Source: Erythroxylum novogranatense (lineage: Eukaryota > Streptophyta > Magnoliopsida > Malpighiales > Erythroxylaceae). From it: a DNA stretch of 64,000 bases. The stretch is taken from NCBI GenBank assembly GCA_029891385.1, contig CM057227.1, forward strand, positions 94,016,818 through 94,080,817. Reading direction: 5' to 3'. Position 1 is the first letter of the stretch. Each line of letters begins with the position of its first letter. Both the position numbers and the translations under genes were made by a program. Positions 1-10,911 of the stretch are shown one piece after another. Below the pieces are notes generated by a model. The model did no database searches. It was not told where the DNA came from and saw only the letters and a list, made by a program, of their open reading frames with translations.

Positions 1-160
1 TTCTGAATGCACTCTTAGGGACATCAGCTTCAGCTATCCTCAACTGATAGTACCCTGACCTTAAATCCAACTTAGTAAACACCTGAGCTCCCTGCAACTA
101 ATCAAGTAAATCATGAATTCGAGGCAGTGGGTATTTATTCTTCACTGTATATGACTTGAC
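1..160 (-). pseudogene. Ty3/gypsy reverse transcriptase fragment
   Basis: Reading the minus strand gives the RT palm region that includes [22 protein letters not shown] and ADVPKSAFR, closely matching the RT of the element at 57439-57966. One in-frame stop lies between the PLPRI and QLQGAQ motifs. The fragment runs off the window at 1 and is joined at about 155-170 to primer-site-proximal sequence, so gag, protease and the start of RT have been deleted. It is the remnant internal region of the A1 element, whose LTR starts at 237. Superfamily assignment is secure; the exact deletion junction is approximate. Confidence 0.85.
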
Positions 161-218
161 CTATGTATGTGACTTGACCTATGTTTCAGAAAATGCCCAT
201 ATAAGCTCGTACTTTTAG

Positions 219-230
219 GCTCTGATACCA
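219..230 (-). other. Primer binding site (initiator Met tRNA), A1
   Basis: The minus strand reads TGGTATCAGAGC, the primer site used by many plant gypsy and copia elements, six bases inside the LTR boundary at 237. It fixes the orientation of the LTR (minus strand) and its 3' end. Confidence 0.9.
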
Positions 231-236
231 CCTAAA

Positions 237-1903
237 TGTAACACCCACTCCCATATGACCCAAACTCGATATCGATGGTGATATCCGAGTCCGTGCCCTG
301 CTAGGGTGACGTGCTACATCACTCAATCAAAACTTAGTATAATTTTTTTTTGTTTTAAAGCATAACATACACTATGCAGAAATCAAATAATATACATAAT
401 CACCAGTAAGTACAATGACTGGCCCCTTTGTAAATACAAATTAATTCAGTCCCGTGACTTTACAAATTGACCGAATCATTTGTACAAAAATTCAGAAAAT
501 ACAATTTTATACAGAATTTATTAGACACTAATGCAGACGCAAACTGATCCCGACCTCTTCTCTCACTCTCATATGGTTGCTATACGCCCGTTGCCTAACA
601 GGGTATTCTTCTGGGTCCTGAAAAATAATTGCAAATTTTGGGTGAGTTTTGCGAACTCAGTGAGTGACCATCATCGATGGTTCACCCAATCACATAACAC
701 AATTTTCATACATCTCACATTATTTCATAGTGCACATATTCGCAATATTTCACATTCACACATTCACAGAATTCCACGTTCACATTATTCATAATCGATA
801 CATGCATATGAGACTCACTTTTCAGTTCTTATTTTGCTGTGACAGAATGCCTAAACTGTCCCTTGTAGGGCTCATTAATAACTGTCCCTTATCCATTGGT
901 GGATACATGGCTCAATAAACATTGAGCCTGAGGCTCTGAATCCCTTATGAGCTCGAAGCTCATTTTCACTTGTTGAGATTAAATCTCTGATCGGTGGCGA
1001 CTCTGATCACAAAAGCCATTATATTTTATACACTTATGCCATGTGATGCAGCAGTCACTTCCACTCACTTTCACATATTATCGGACCGTAGTCCGACACG
1101 TATCAATCACATCACTCGAATTTCATAATTTCACATTGCTCAAAATATCATATGATCACAATCAAACACATGTGTCACAAATTACTACATCTCAAGCATG
1201 TAGTTCACAAATTCACAAAAAAGTAGCACTTCTATGTCATAGCTCCTCAATACATCGAACCTTTTGTCTGGAATCCACAATCAGAAACAATTCACAAACC
1301 CACCATTATTCACCACATTCAGCAATTATACAATATGAAAAAAATAGAATAAATGGTGAAATGAGACCATCTCAGGTCTACTCACAAATAGCTTCCGAGA
1401 TAATGCCTAGAAGTCTCGGCAACATCGGTGGGTTGATGTTCCAAATGTGCCTCTATAACAGTCAAAATATACAAACATTACCAAATGTACAATCAGAAAT
1501 ATTTAAAAATGCATATGTAGCAATTAAAATGTGTACAATGCATGTTCGTGACATTCCCAGCACTATTTCAAAAATTCTCATCATAAAATGTTCCTCAAAA
1601 TTTTATAAACTCATTGACACTAAAATCACTCACTTCGGACCTCTATAGGTCCAATTATTAATAAAACATGGACCAGAAAAATAATTACCCGGTCCCCTCA
1701 CTTTGACCTAACCAATCCACGTCAATTTCATCTATAAAAATTCACAATTTTACATAGAAATGAAATTAAAGGACTTACGAATCCGATGCCTTGAGAATCA
1801 GGTCAATCGGAGGTCGGACAAAAAAGTTATGCACAAAAGAATACGAGAGGGTTTGGGTTGGGCTGAATCGGGTCGGCCCGCGTCGGGCTGGGTAGACCGG
1901 GGC
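237..1903 (-). repeat. LTR A1, 3' portion (gypsy)
   Basis: In its own orientation this LTR ends GGGTGTTACA at 237, beside the primer site. It is collinear with LTR copies at 20304-22904 and 32233-36310. At 1904 it is broken by the group B composite and resumes at about 14460; the two parts total roughly 3.9 kb. It contains an acceptor-like site (complement 618-619), three GAG-stem hairpins (924-987), a donor-like GTGAGT (complement of 1380-1385) and the conserved block near 1775-1830 whose minus strand includes CCGACCTCCGATTGACC. Open frames here (for example 1043-1648) are not protein genes. Confidence 0.85.
924..987 (-). repeat. Three-unit GAG-stem hairpin array in LTR A1
   Basis: Three 13-nt perfect hairpins follow each other: GAGCCtgaGGCTC (924-936), GAGCTcgaAGCTC (949-961) and GAGATtaaATCTC (975-987). 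Each has a 5-bp stem and 3-nt loop. The inner two stem pairs differ from unit to unit yet always pair. The same array occurs in the other A-group LTRs. Function unknown. Confidence 0.75.
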
Positions 1904-2139
1904 TGTTGGCCCCCGAATTTTTCTTGTTAAATAAAGCATGATTTTAAATAAATTATGAGGTTTGATGGATAAAGTTTTGGGAGCTACTTGTTATGTAAGT
2001 GTTAGTAGAAATTATTATATGGTTTGGTTGTATTAAAAGTGGTAAGAATGCATAAGGGCATTTTAGGCAAGTCACTTAAGGTTATAAGACTTAAGTCTTA
2101 AAGGAAAGGGCAAAATGGACATTGCACACTCATTAAGGG

Positions 2140-2148
2140 TATAAAAAG
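2140..2148 (+). promoter_or_regulatory. TATA box of LTR B
   Basis: TATAAAAAG lies 236 bp into the LTR, downstream of CATTAAGGG. The 3' copy has TATAAAAAG at about 13938, just after the solo-LTR insertion. TATA boxes at 200-600 bp into an LTR are usual; start sites are not visible from sequence. Confidence 0.5.
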
Positions 2149-2552
2149 AAGAAGAAATGGTTGTTTTGTTTGGAAATTGAAGAAGAAGTCGTGGAAGAAG
2201 AAGAGAGGAAGAGGAAATCTAGGGTTTTTGGAGATCTTGAAGAATTTGACGAATCTTGGAGCTAAACAAGTAAGTACAAGACTCAACCTCTTTTGATTTG
2301 ATGAATGAACCTTATTTAGTGATGGTTAGAAGTGAAAATGAAGTGGAATGTGTGAAGTGAGTTGTTGTTGAATGGTGTTTTAGGGTTAATAAACAAAGAT
2401 GGGTTTTAATGTTTTTGTAAATGATATTGTGTTGAAATAAGTTTAGAAATGAAGTGGGAATAATGATTTAGGGTTAAGATGAGTTATTTGTGAAATATGG
2501 GAAGTATGAAGATGGAAAATGTCGAAAATTAGTTTTCGGAGGTTTTGGTCTT

Positions 2553-2662
2553 GACGTCATGGCAGAGGCGCCATGACGAGTGTGTCTGGCGCCCTCGCAT
2601 GCGACCAGCTCCAACATTTTCCCATTGTGTGAGCTTACATTTTTCGCCATGACGAGCTTCAT
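2553..2662 (+). repeat. Palindrome cluster in LTR B
   Basis: A GC-rich island with motifs such as GACGTCATGGC and GCGCCATGACGAG, plus CGCCATGACGAGC at its end. It resembles, but is not the same as, the CGGCGAGC clusters of the A LTRs. It is followed by the block with CAAATGAGGTGAT. Confidence 0.55.
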
Positions 2663-3527
2663 TTTCCTACACAAACATGTTTTGGTATTTTTGGCATAAA
2701 TTTTGATGTAGATGTACAAATGAGGTGATTTTTGATTCGTTGTAAAATAGAGACAAAGGTCTACAAGTTTTGTGAAGAAAGAAAGTTTTGAATCAGTATT
2801 TAAAGTTCTCATATTATGGATGGAAGTTGAGTTTAGAATCTTGTTTCAACATAAGGATAGTCCCAATATGTTTGGAGTATAACTTTCAGATTTCTAAAAC
2901 AAATTGAATGATTTTGGAGTCATTAGAAACTTAAGACAATGGGGAACATTTTTCTAGAAGAGAATATTACCAGATTTTGTCATTTACTTGTTCATAGTGA
3001 TCATGGAAAATTGACCCGAATGTTTGGCCTTTTGGAAGAGTTTGAGTTCTTAGAATTTATCTTAGTGAATATGCAATATTTGGGTCCTCAAATTGTATTC
3101 CTATTGAATGGGAATTTTGTATTTTATCAAGGGAATCAACGAAGGCAAGAGGATTAAGAGGAGAGGCATCTTTTAAGCATGTATCCAAGCAAGGAATTCA
3201 GGTGGGTTTCATGTTTATAATTTAGTAATCAGCCAATAATGTTTTCTTCCAAATCAAGAATGATTTCAATTACTTCATAAATGTTGTTTTTGTTCTTTTG
3301 AATGATTTACAAAATTTCTACATGTTTCAGTATATGAGCTTTGTGGATGAATTTTAAATAAAGATGGGAATGCATTGAAACATGTTATGTTATGCCTTGA
3401 AAAATGTCATGGCATTTTGTGTGGATGAAAAAGAAAGAAAAGAGCATGAAAAGCATGAAAGCATTTGATAAAATGATTTGAGCATGATTATGTGCCTTTG
3501 TTTGGGCAAGAGAGGAACGTTTCGTTA

Positions 3528-3544
3528 GTCACGTGCACGTCGAC
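3528..3544 (+). promoter_or_regulatory. G-box/W-box-like conserved LTR box
   Basis: GTCACGTGCACGTCGAC. The same box, with GTTGAC at the end, is at 28759, 39892 and 60950 in otherwise diverged LTRs. It contains CACGTG, the core of plant G-boxes; the other three copies also contain TTGAC, the core of W-boxes. No binding data can be read from sequence. Confidence 0.5.
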
Positions 3545-3740
3545 ATATAGCCTTCTTCCGGCTGCTCGCTTGAGGCCACGAGATCCTGAGAAATCGAACT
3601 CGTTTTGTTCACGGTATAAGCTTCGGTTTATCTGTTTTGTTCCACAGAACTCTCGAGCCGTTTGTTTGTGCATTGCATCTTTGAATTGTCAAGTATGTTG
3701 CATAAATTGAGTGTTTTGTATTGATGGTTAAATGGGTATG

Positions 3741-3920
3741 CTGTGTTGATGTTGGATCCCACACCCCACCCGTAGGTGTTTGCAGGTTATACTGCGGCGT
3801 GTGTTTGCAGGTTATACCGTGGCATCCAACCTTAATCAGTATTGTCCGCTTTGGCCGCGAATCGAACACGCGACCTCACGGTTTTGTTCCGCTTATGCGG
3901 ACGCCTCTTACCATTGAGCC
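3741..3920 (-). mobile_element. tRNA-derived SINE
   Basis: The minus strand contains an A-box-like GGCTCAATGGTAAG and, about 40 nt on, a B-box-like GTGTTCGATTC, the internal RNA polymerase III promoter of tRNA-derived SINEs. A non-tRNA body follows with a twice-repeated GGTATAACCTGCAAACAC-like segment, ending near GGGATCCAACATC. The body is about 180 bp, within the usual plant SINE range. It is flanked by AAATGGGTATG (3730-3740) and AAATGTGTATG (3921-3931), an 11-bp target duplication with one mismatch. No poly(A) tail is evident. SINE family not identified. Confidence 0.75.
3859..3869 (-). promoter_or_regulatory. SINE B box
   Basis: The minus strand reads GTGTTCGATTC, matching the pol III B box (GGTTCGANTCC) except for the second base. 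The A box partner (TGGCTCAATGG) is at 3911-3921. Confidence 0.65.
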
Positions 3921-3931
3921 AAATGTGTATG

Positions 3932-4382
3932 GGTTACACGCATAAGCAATTGTTAGGAGTTTGCGGTGATAGAATTTGTGAGAAAATGATGATATTTTTG
4001 CCACGATATGAGAAAAATAACGTTGCGGGTATTTAGAAAGGAGAAATAGTGTATGGGTAAAGATGACAGATAATGATTCAATGCAATTGTATTGGAGGAT
4101 GTACCATTGAACATGACAGCAATATTGTACTGTGGTGATATGTTTTCGAAAGTGATATAGATACGAATGTATTGCCATGGATTGTTTGGGAAAATATAGG
4201 GATATAAGTATCAACGATGAGATTAGAGTGTACGAGTAGAGTGCAATGGAAGCATAACTTGTTATGATCTTAAGATGAGGAAATTGGAACCGAATTGGTT
4301 GTTCGATTAATACGACATGAGTTATGATTCACAGTAAGAAGAAATTAGTGGAATTGAGGTCAGAATTTCATAATGATTATGC
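3932..4382. other. Unassigned decayed repeat sequence
   Basis: AT-rich sequence between the SINE and the 176-bp duplication. Short frames on both strands show no recognisable domain. By position it is the end of LTR B or the start of the B internal region. Confidence 0.4.
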
Positions 4383-4558
4383 ATCGAAAATTTTGAATTG
4401 ATTGAGGATATACATGTGGAAGATGAAATAAACGATCATGGAAAATGAAATAGACGTGAGGAAATAAAGAAAGGGAAATGAAATAGACATAAATGACTTT
4501 ATATGAGATGAATGAAATGATATGTAGTATGGGGAAGCAAATTTAAAAGTGCGTATAA
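4383..4558 (+). repeat. 176-bp direct duplication, left copy
   Basis: Nearly identical (about eight mismatches by eye) to 7725-7900. Both end in AAAGTGCGTATAA. The left copy abuts the end of LTR E at 4559. It is far longer than the 5-bp target duplication of an LTR element. Confidence 0.85.
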
Positions 4559-7500
4559 TGTTGGGACCCGATCCGAAAACCGGACCCCAACCGGAAAACA
4601 AAACGGAAAACAATAGCGAAAGCGTAACTAAGCGACGGAGACGCGATCAAACACGTGCGGAAACAACCAAACGAAAGAATCGAATCCGGAAAACATAAGG
4701 AGAAAAACCAAGTAGCGGAACGAATCGCACAGCGAAAACAAACGGATCTCAAAACGAACTGAACCAATTTCCGATATCCGAGAACTCAAACTCTAAATGA
4801 AAACAACAGGGTCGTGTTGCAGACCTTAGACTAAAACAAATCCGAATTCCGGTATAATTTTTTTTTCAATCTTTCTTTTTCATTTCTTTCATCTTTAATC
4901 AACCTTATACAATCAAAACAGAATAATTCATCCTCGTGCAAATCTCAAATCATCATCTTATACAAACATACACATCCCAAAACTTTATCCATATACCAAA
5001 ATTCTTATCTCGTTTATAACAAAACCTATTCTACTTCTTACTTTTCCATAACCCGATTTTATCAAAAATCGAGCAGCATAACGACTGTATTTTGTACAAC
5101 CCAAAAATCTGCAAAAGAAATTATACACTTCTATAATTTCCAAACACAACTCAGAATCATCGGACCTCCCATCCGGAATCCAAAATACTAGCAGAACACA
5201 CATCTATACCTAACACTTCCATAATTCTCAATCCAATTCATAAATCAATCCGAACACAATCCAATCATAAGTATATACTTTTACTATTCATAAACAAATC
5301 CATTCATATTCGCCTCAATACAAAAAACAACTCCATAATTGACTTACATATTTCAATTTCATGATCATACACAAACTCAAATCCATTCTCAATTTCAGCA
5401 TTTGTTTACAATCCGAAAAGAATACACTAACATCAAACTTTACATGTAAATACAAAACATGCACAAATCGAACTGAAGTCGTGATCGTCTTCCATCCGAT
5501 CTCCTGCTCGAAAACCTGGAGATGAGGATGAAAGGGGGGTGAGCTTTCGCTCCGTGGATAACATATTTATACTCGAAAATAAGCAAAAATCATTTTGTAA
5601 AAATGTTTATCATTTATAAACATCTCTCAGTAGAAAGAATTTCAAAACTTAGTTCTTAGGCCTTTCAATTTATTCAAAACATTCTTAATCAATTTCCAAA
5701 ATTCTCACGATTTCAAAACTCATTTCTCAAAATCTCACAATTGTTCTTCCAATTTATGCATAATTTCGAAAACATGAATGCATCGCAAACATAAACAAAA
5801 CAAAACACATAACACATCAAATGGTTTAGGTCGGTCCTAATAGAACGTACTGCACATTCCCGCATAGTGGTTCTGTGCAGTCGTGAACAGAGGGGAGTCC
5901 AAAATCGGAACTCCTAAGTCACTTGCGGGCAGCCGGGAGAAGGCTATTAGAGGGAGACAGTGCACTGACTCTTACGGAGGGGACCTAACCAAACACACAT
6001 AATTTACATATTTATACTAAACAAAAATCAGATTGCCCGAAGGCACATTTCGAAATTTCAATTTTTTTTCATGTTGTGTCTTACAAGACATATTCACATT
6101 CACAAAGTCATCACATCGAAGCAATTCATATAACATAGCACCAATTTTAGCATTCATCAGATGGCTAGACAACTTGACATTTCCAAAAAAATGCACATAA
6201 TTTCACATAGAACTTCTCACATAGCAAATTTGCAAATTATTTTAAAATGCTCGCACAATTAGAACACTGATTGAAACCTTCAAACATAATTCAACAATTA
6301 TTTCAATATTATCAAAACGTTCAAAATCAATGAATGTACAATGAAGAACATTTTATTTAAATCATCCGGAACTATTTTCATAACTTATCAAATTTGTCGA
6401 CAATAACGAATTTAACAATTTAAGCGATTTCTTAAATCATTATAACATAAATGAATTTCAGAATCTTTCTTAATTTCTCAATTTATTTTAAAACTCGTAA
6501 AATTTTCCAAAACATTCGAAAACAATAAAGTTCAATACTCTCAAAAATTTCAATCAATTTCACAAATCATTTGAAGACAAGAAATTGAACCTTTGTATCG
6601 TTCTTCGTAATCTCAGAAATTTCCTTAATTTATCAAACATTCACAACTTGCAACAATTCTTAAAAACATTCGAAATCAAGTATTGCATTTTCAACCATTT
6701 ACATAATCACTACATTATAACGAATTCAAAATAGTCAAAAATCATAACCTTTCTTTATAACCCTCCCAAAAATATTCAGAAATCAAATTTGTTTTTCAAA
6801 CATTTGCCTAAACGATATTTTTATACAATTTCTAAAACATTCGAAAATCATCATTTTTCAAACACTTTTATAAACACTATTTTATAACCAATTCCGAAAG
6901 TATTCGGAAATCCCAAATTTTTCAAACCTTTTCATAAACCCCTTTTTTTTATACTTCCAAAAGTATTTGGAAATCCTAATTTTCAAACCTTTACATTGAC
7001 GATATTTTATAAACACTTTCAAAAATATTCAGAAATTCTATTTTTTCAAACCTTTTCGTAACCAACATTTGAAATCATTTACAACACAAAGAATTACTCA
7101 ACAAAGAATGCAAGTCTTTTTTAGAAGTAATCCATTTATCAAAACAATCAAAACATGTAATTTAACAATTACTTCATTTTATCAAAACATTCAAAATCAA
7201 GGAAGATAATCAATTGAATCATTTTGTTTACATTGTAAAACAAAACAATTTCGTAAATAATTCAAACATAATGGATAATAATTCCTTAAATAAATTTTGA
7301 AATCCTTTTTTTTTCAAAACATAATTTCCTTAGAAATTTCAAAGATCATAAAATAACACTTTCTTAAGTAAACTTTCAAATCAATAAATATAACACTTTG
7401 TTTCATAATTTATCAATTCTTTCATAATTAAAGAAAATTTCAAAATTTTATCAATTTTATCAAATTTTCCAAAACGATTTTAATAATTTATGTAATCATT

Positions 7501-7650
7501 TCTAAAACATCAAATAACACATATTGTATCATCTTATTGATTTTTCAAACATAGACAATAATTTTTTCAAAACATTTTTCATTCTTGATTTCTCAAAAAT
7601 TCATACAAAACTTATAATTCAAAGTATAAATACATTACCCACCTCGAAAC
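4559..7650 (-). repeat. LTR E, 5'-truncated, reversed inside group B
   Basis: On the minus strand it ends CGGATCGGGTCCCAACA at 4559, like the ends of LTR C and D (TCCAACA, GCCCAACA). It shares with LTR 38653-39640 the block around ATAACGACTG and the segment with CATCGGACC. Reading its own direction it starts at GAGGTGGGTAATG (about 7647), so the promoter half is missing. It includes a GAGCGAAAGCTCACC hairpin (about 5540-5556), an acceptor-like CCAG-G (complement 5516) and the TTCTCCCGGCTGCCCGC block (about 5927-5944). The stretch 5570-7620 is AT-rich filler with diverged tandem repeats. Confidence 0.65.
6755..7065 (-). repeat. Diverged ~62-bp tandem repeat in LTR E
   Basis: The phrase A(A/G)TATTCGGAAATC with variants recurs near 6768, 6835, 6897, 6959 and 7020, followed each time by TTTTTCAAACC and TATAAAC. 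Spacing is about 61-67 bp. Copies are degenerate, so unit number is approximate (five). Confidence 0.55.
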
Positions 7651-7724
7651 GATGTTAAAAGCTTATCCGGCTCGTCAATTTGCCCAAAGCTTCTTCCTTT
7701 CTCCCGACTCGTCAATTTGCCCAA
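7651..7724. other. Junction filler with short direct repeat
   Basis: Contains CTCGTCAATTTGCCCAAA twice (7671-7688 and 7708-7725), between the broken end of LTR E and the right copy of the 176-bp duplication. This looks like double-strand-break repair filler; that is inference. Confidence 0.5.
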
Positions 7725-7900
7725 ATCGATAATTTTGAATTGATTGAGGATATACATGTAGAAAATGAAATAAACGATAATGGAAAATGAGATAGAAGTG
7801 AGGAAATAGAGAAAGGGAAATGAAATAGACATAAATGACTTTATATGAGATGAATGAAATGATATGTAGTATGGGGAAGAAAATTTAAAAGTGCGTATAA
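7725..7900 (+). repeat. 176-bp direct duplication, right copy
   Basis: Partner of 4383-4558. After it the sequence continues into B internal sequence without a break, so this is probably the original copy. Confidence 0.85.
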
Positions 7901-10662
7901 AATGGGATCTTATGCATGAATGAGATTAAGAAAAAGGATGAAGAACTAAATGAGAAGAGTATATGCACTCAATATGGTAATTGACTCATTATGAAATGAT
8001 ATAGCATCAGAAAAGGTGAATTTTGGAAAAACTAGAATAAAATTGGTATTAGTATGTTTGATAAAGAGAGAACTGTTGTCTAAGATCAATGAAGATCAAT
8101 GTATCAATTGTGTAAGATATAAATTGGTGATTTTAAGGAGTAAATCTGTGGACAGAATGGCTTGCCTTTGACGATGCCCAGCCAAGCATATGCGATAGCA
8201 AGTATGTTCATTACTCCATTGAGTTTTGAGTGACTTGAACATTATCACCTTATGAGGATGAGAGAAATTGGTCCTCTCAAGGGATTAAAAGTAGCTGATG
8301 ATGTGATGATGATAGCAGGTGATTGATAAAGATTTATATGAATAGTATATATGATAGTAGCAAGAAATTCTCTTTTGAAGAAGAATTTCACTAAGTTAGA
8401 TTCAGCAGATCAGATAGTTTATATGAAGAATGATCAATGAAAGAACTGATCAAAAAAGGAATATGTAATCATTCGAAAGTGAGTATTGGAGTCATATCCC
8501 TAACGGAGACTCAAGCAAAAGAGGTAGAATATACTACTGAGAATGTATGTATTTTTGTTTGATGTAAAGGATCCAACTATGCGAGTGTATTCCTAAATTT
8601 GAGGAAACATTAATTGCCAATATGAGGAGCATATAGGTTCAAGTTATGTTCTGGGTAAATATGTTCGGGAGATGTAAATTTTATCTGATGAAGGTGTGAC
8701 AAGTACAGGAAGTTAAGATTGTAAATGAACTAGAGTGTGTGGAGAAACGAGTATAAATGAGCAGACATTAGAATACGTCAATGCGAAATATGAGGAAATC
8801 TAAAGAATGAAAAAAATCAGTCAAGAAAGGTAAGACAATAGGAAAATTGAAAAGAACAAGAGATAATATTACCTCATTGAGGAATCAGTTATTTGAGGAA
8901 TTACTAGAACCAATTGTGGACATATGGAGTTTTGACAATATTTGTTCAAGTTAACAAATTTTCCCGACAATACTATGGCATTGAAGATTAAAGCAATCCA
9001 AGCGAAGTTTGATGATATGTTAAGTGTATTTGAAGAGTTGAGAAGAAGAGTTTGAATACTTAAGGAAAAATGAGTAAATCGTATGAAGGACGAAGGTAAA
9101 GAAAATTTTGAGGAATTATAACACTGATATTAATTATATCGTCTGGATTTGGAGATTCAGTAGTATACAATGAAGTTTGCATAAGAGATCAGGATAAGAC
9201 CCAACGCAGTAAAATGAAATGAATTCATGTGCATGGAGACAATTGAAACCTCATAGGTTGATTGTTGATACATGAATTGAAATTTGTTGTTGTAGTGATT
9301 GCTTGAAAGTTGGAGACATTATATGTACAGGAATATTTTGTCTGTGTATAAGATATACAGATCATGAAACTCAAGGTACTTATTGAGTTGAAAGAATTGA
9401 ATACGAGACTGAGACAATGGATAGAGTTACTGGAAGATTATGTTGTACAAATGAGTACAAAAATGGTAAAGCTAGCGTTGTAATCAGATGCATTGAATAG
9501 AGAATTAAATAGCAGTGAAGTATGAATTCAGATATAGAGGTTATCAGATCTAGTGCAATAAAGAGTGCTGAATGGAGTTGAATTTCGGGAAAAATGAAGT
9601 ACCATTAGTCACTGAAAATGTAAGATCAGTTTCACATGAACAAAGCTCAAATTGAGGATTCAGAAATTGTGAACCTTACCAAGAAATTGAAAATGAATGT
9701 GAATTTTGAGTTCGAGTAGGAAAAATGATGCTGGGTGATTGAGATAAGAAGTATGTGTATCGGAAAACATGATTGAACAAAGAGACTGTTAGAAAAGTAT
9801 AAGTGGTGATTTAAGCTATACATCCTGGAAGAATTATGTCAAGTGACTGAAAGTTTGAATTGTCAACGGTCTTAACTGTCGGAGATATGCTTCAAGTTTA
9901 TAGTTTGGAGTTCATAGGAACATGAGACCAATGTATGGTTCTATTTGACTTTAAGCATCACAATCGTTGTCATAGTGATTTTAATAGAATACTGTATGAG
10001 GAGTTTGATGATAGAAAAATTCATCGCTTTTATGTTATGATGAGTAAGGTCTACTGGTCATTGAAGGCTAGAATTGGAGATGTTATGGATAGGTGAAATT
10101 GATCAATGTTAGGAATTAAGTGATTCAAGAAAGACGGATGAATTAGGCGGATCCATGCCAAAGACTTGGAATACAGTGAGATAGGCATAAGAGGTAAATG
10201 TACTGATACTAAAGTGATGTGAATTATTAAGTGGAAGATGATTTGTCTCTAAGGGTATCACCTTACATGGGGTACAAGGTGTGCTTACATAGGGTACAAG
10301 GTGTGCTCAAGTTAGGAAAAAGGATTTGCTAAGCCCAATATGCATTGGTCTATATGAAATTATTATGAGTTAGCGCTACTAATGAAAGATGTCTTAGCTC
10401 GAAATGTGATATACATGAATACATTAAGGAAATATTGATATGATATGATATTGGTTTTATCGACACAGGAAGTGGGAAAATTGTGAGTGATCTGAAAAAT
10501 AAGTAAGAAAGTGAATGGTTAAATAAGGGATTGAAAGACCGAGCGAGTCTGTTGACCACGGTCAGTTGAAAGAAACTATTTGAGTGATGAAGTTAAATGA
10601 GAAATGCGGGAACATCCTGCACTCCTGATCAATCAGATAAGAATTTCGAGGACGAAATTCTT
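7901..10662 (+). pseudogene. Decayed gypsy internal region (group B)
   Basis: No long open frame remains. Two islands near the end look like the chromovirus pol C-terminus: a MNTLRKY-like reading near 10413-10433 (compare the usual SMLRKY) and EMREHPALL at 10601-10627. They sit where pol should end, just before the polypurine tract. Homologous decayed sequence occurs at 40400-42270 and 42808-43437 on plus, and on minus near 18540-18610 and 31080-31170; the shared phrase is GAATATTGGAGTCATATCC, near 8480-8500 here. Coding function is lost. The pol assignment is inferred from position and these islands. Confidence 0.55.
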
Positions 10663-10679
10663 TTTAAGAGGGGGAGAGT
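10663..10679 (+). other. Polypurine tract of group B
   Basis: AAGAGGGGGAGAGT, preceded by GAATTTCGAGGACGAAATTC, ends exactly at the 3' LTR start at 10680. It is the plus-strand priming site and fixes the orientation. The same GAATTTCGAGGAC leader precedes the other tracts in this window. Confidence 0.85.
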
Positions 10680-10911
10680 TGTTGGCCCCCGAATTTTTCT
10701 TGTTAAATAAAGCATGATTTTAAATAAATTATGAGGTTTGATGGATAAAGTTTTGGGAGCTACTTGTTATGTAAATGTTAGTAGAATTTATTATATGGTT
10801 TGGTTGTATTAAAAGTGGTAACAATGCATAAGGGCATTTTAGGCAAGTCACTTAAGGTTATAAGACTTAAGGCTTAAAGGAAAGGGCAAAATGGACATTG
10901 CACACTCATTA
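10680..10911 (+). repeat. LTR B, 3' copy, part 1
   Basis: Matches 1904-2135 closely, from TGTTGGCCCCCG to CACTCATTA. It is interrupted at 10912 by a solo LTR and continues at 13933. Confidence 0.9.

Larger units (their letters stand above)
1904..3960 (+). repeat. LTR B, 5' copy (3' end not located)
   Basis: The first about 730 bp match the 3' copy (10680-10911 plus 13933-14373). Landmarks are a TATA box at 2140, a palindrome cluster at 2553-2662, a block at about 2710-2740 like that at 12105-12140, a donor-like CAG-GTGGGT at 3201 and the box GTCACGTGCACGTCGAC at 3528. A SINE interrupts it at 3741. No LTR end or primer site follows, so the LTR is truncated somewhere after about 3930; the stated end is approximate. 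Confidence 0.7.

Noticed and set aside
1043..1648. 201-codon open frame on plus
   Set aside because: It lies inside LTR A1 on the opposite strand to the element, has no known domain, and the homologous region in LTR A2 and A3 does not keep the frame.
3841..3921. A tRNA gene on minus
   Set aside because: A and B boxes are present, but the sequence does not form a proper cloverleaf with an acceptor stem and it continues into a SINE body with target duplication.
5570..7620. A centromeric-type satellite
   Set aside because: Only about five diverged units are visible and they lie within one LTR; there is no long homogeneous array.
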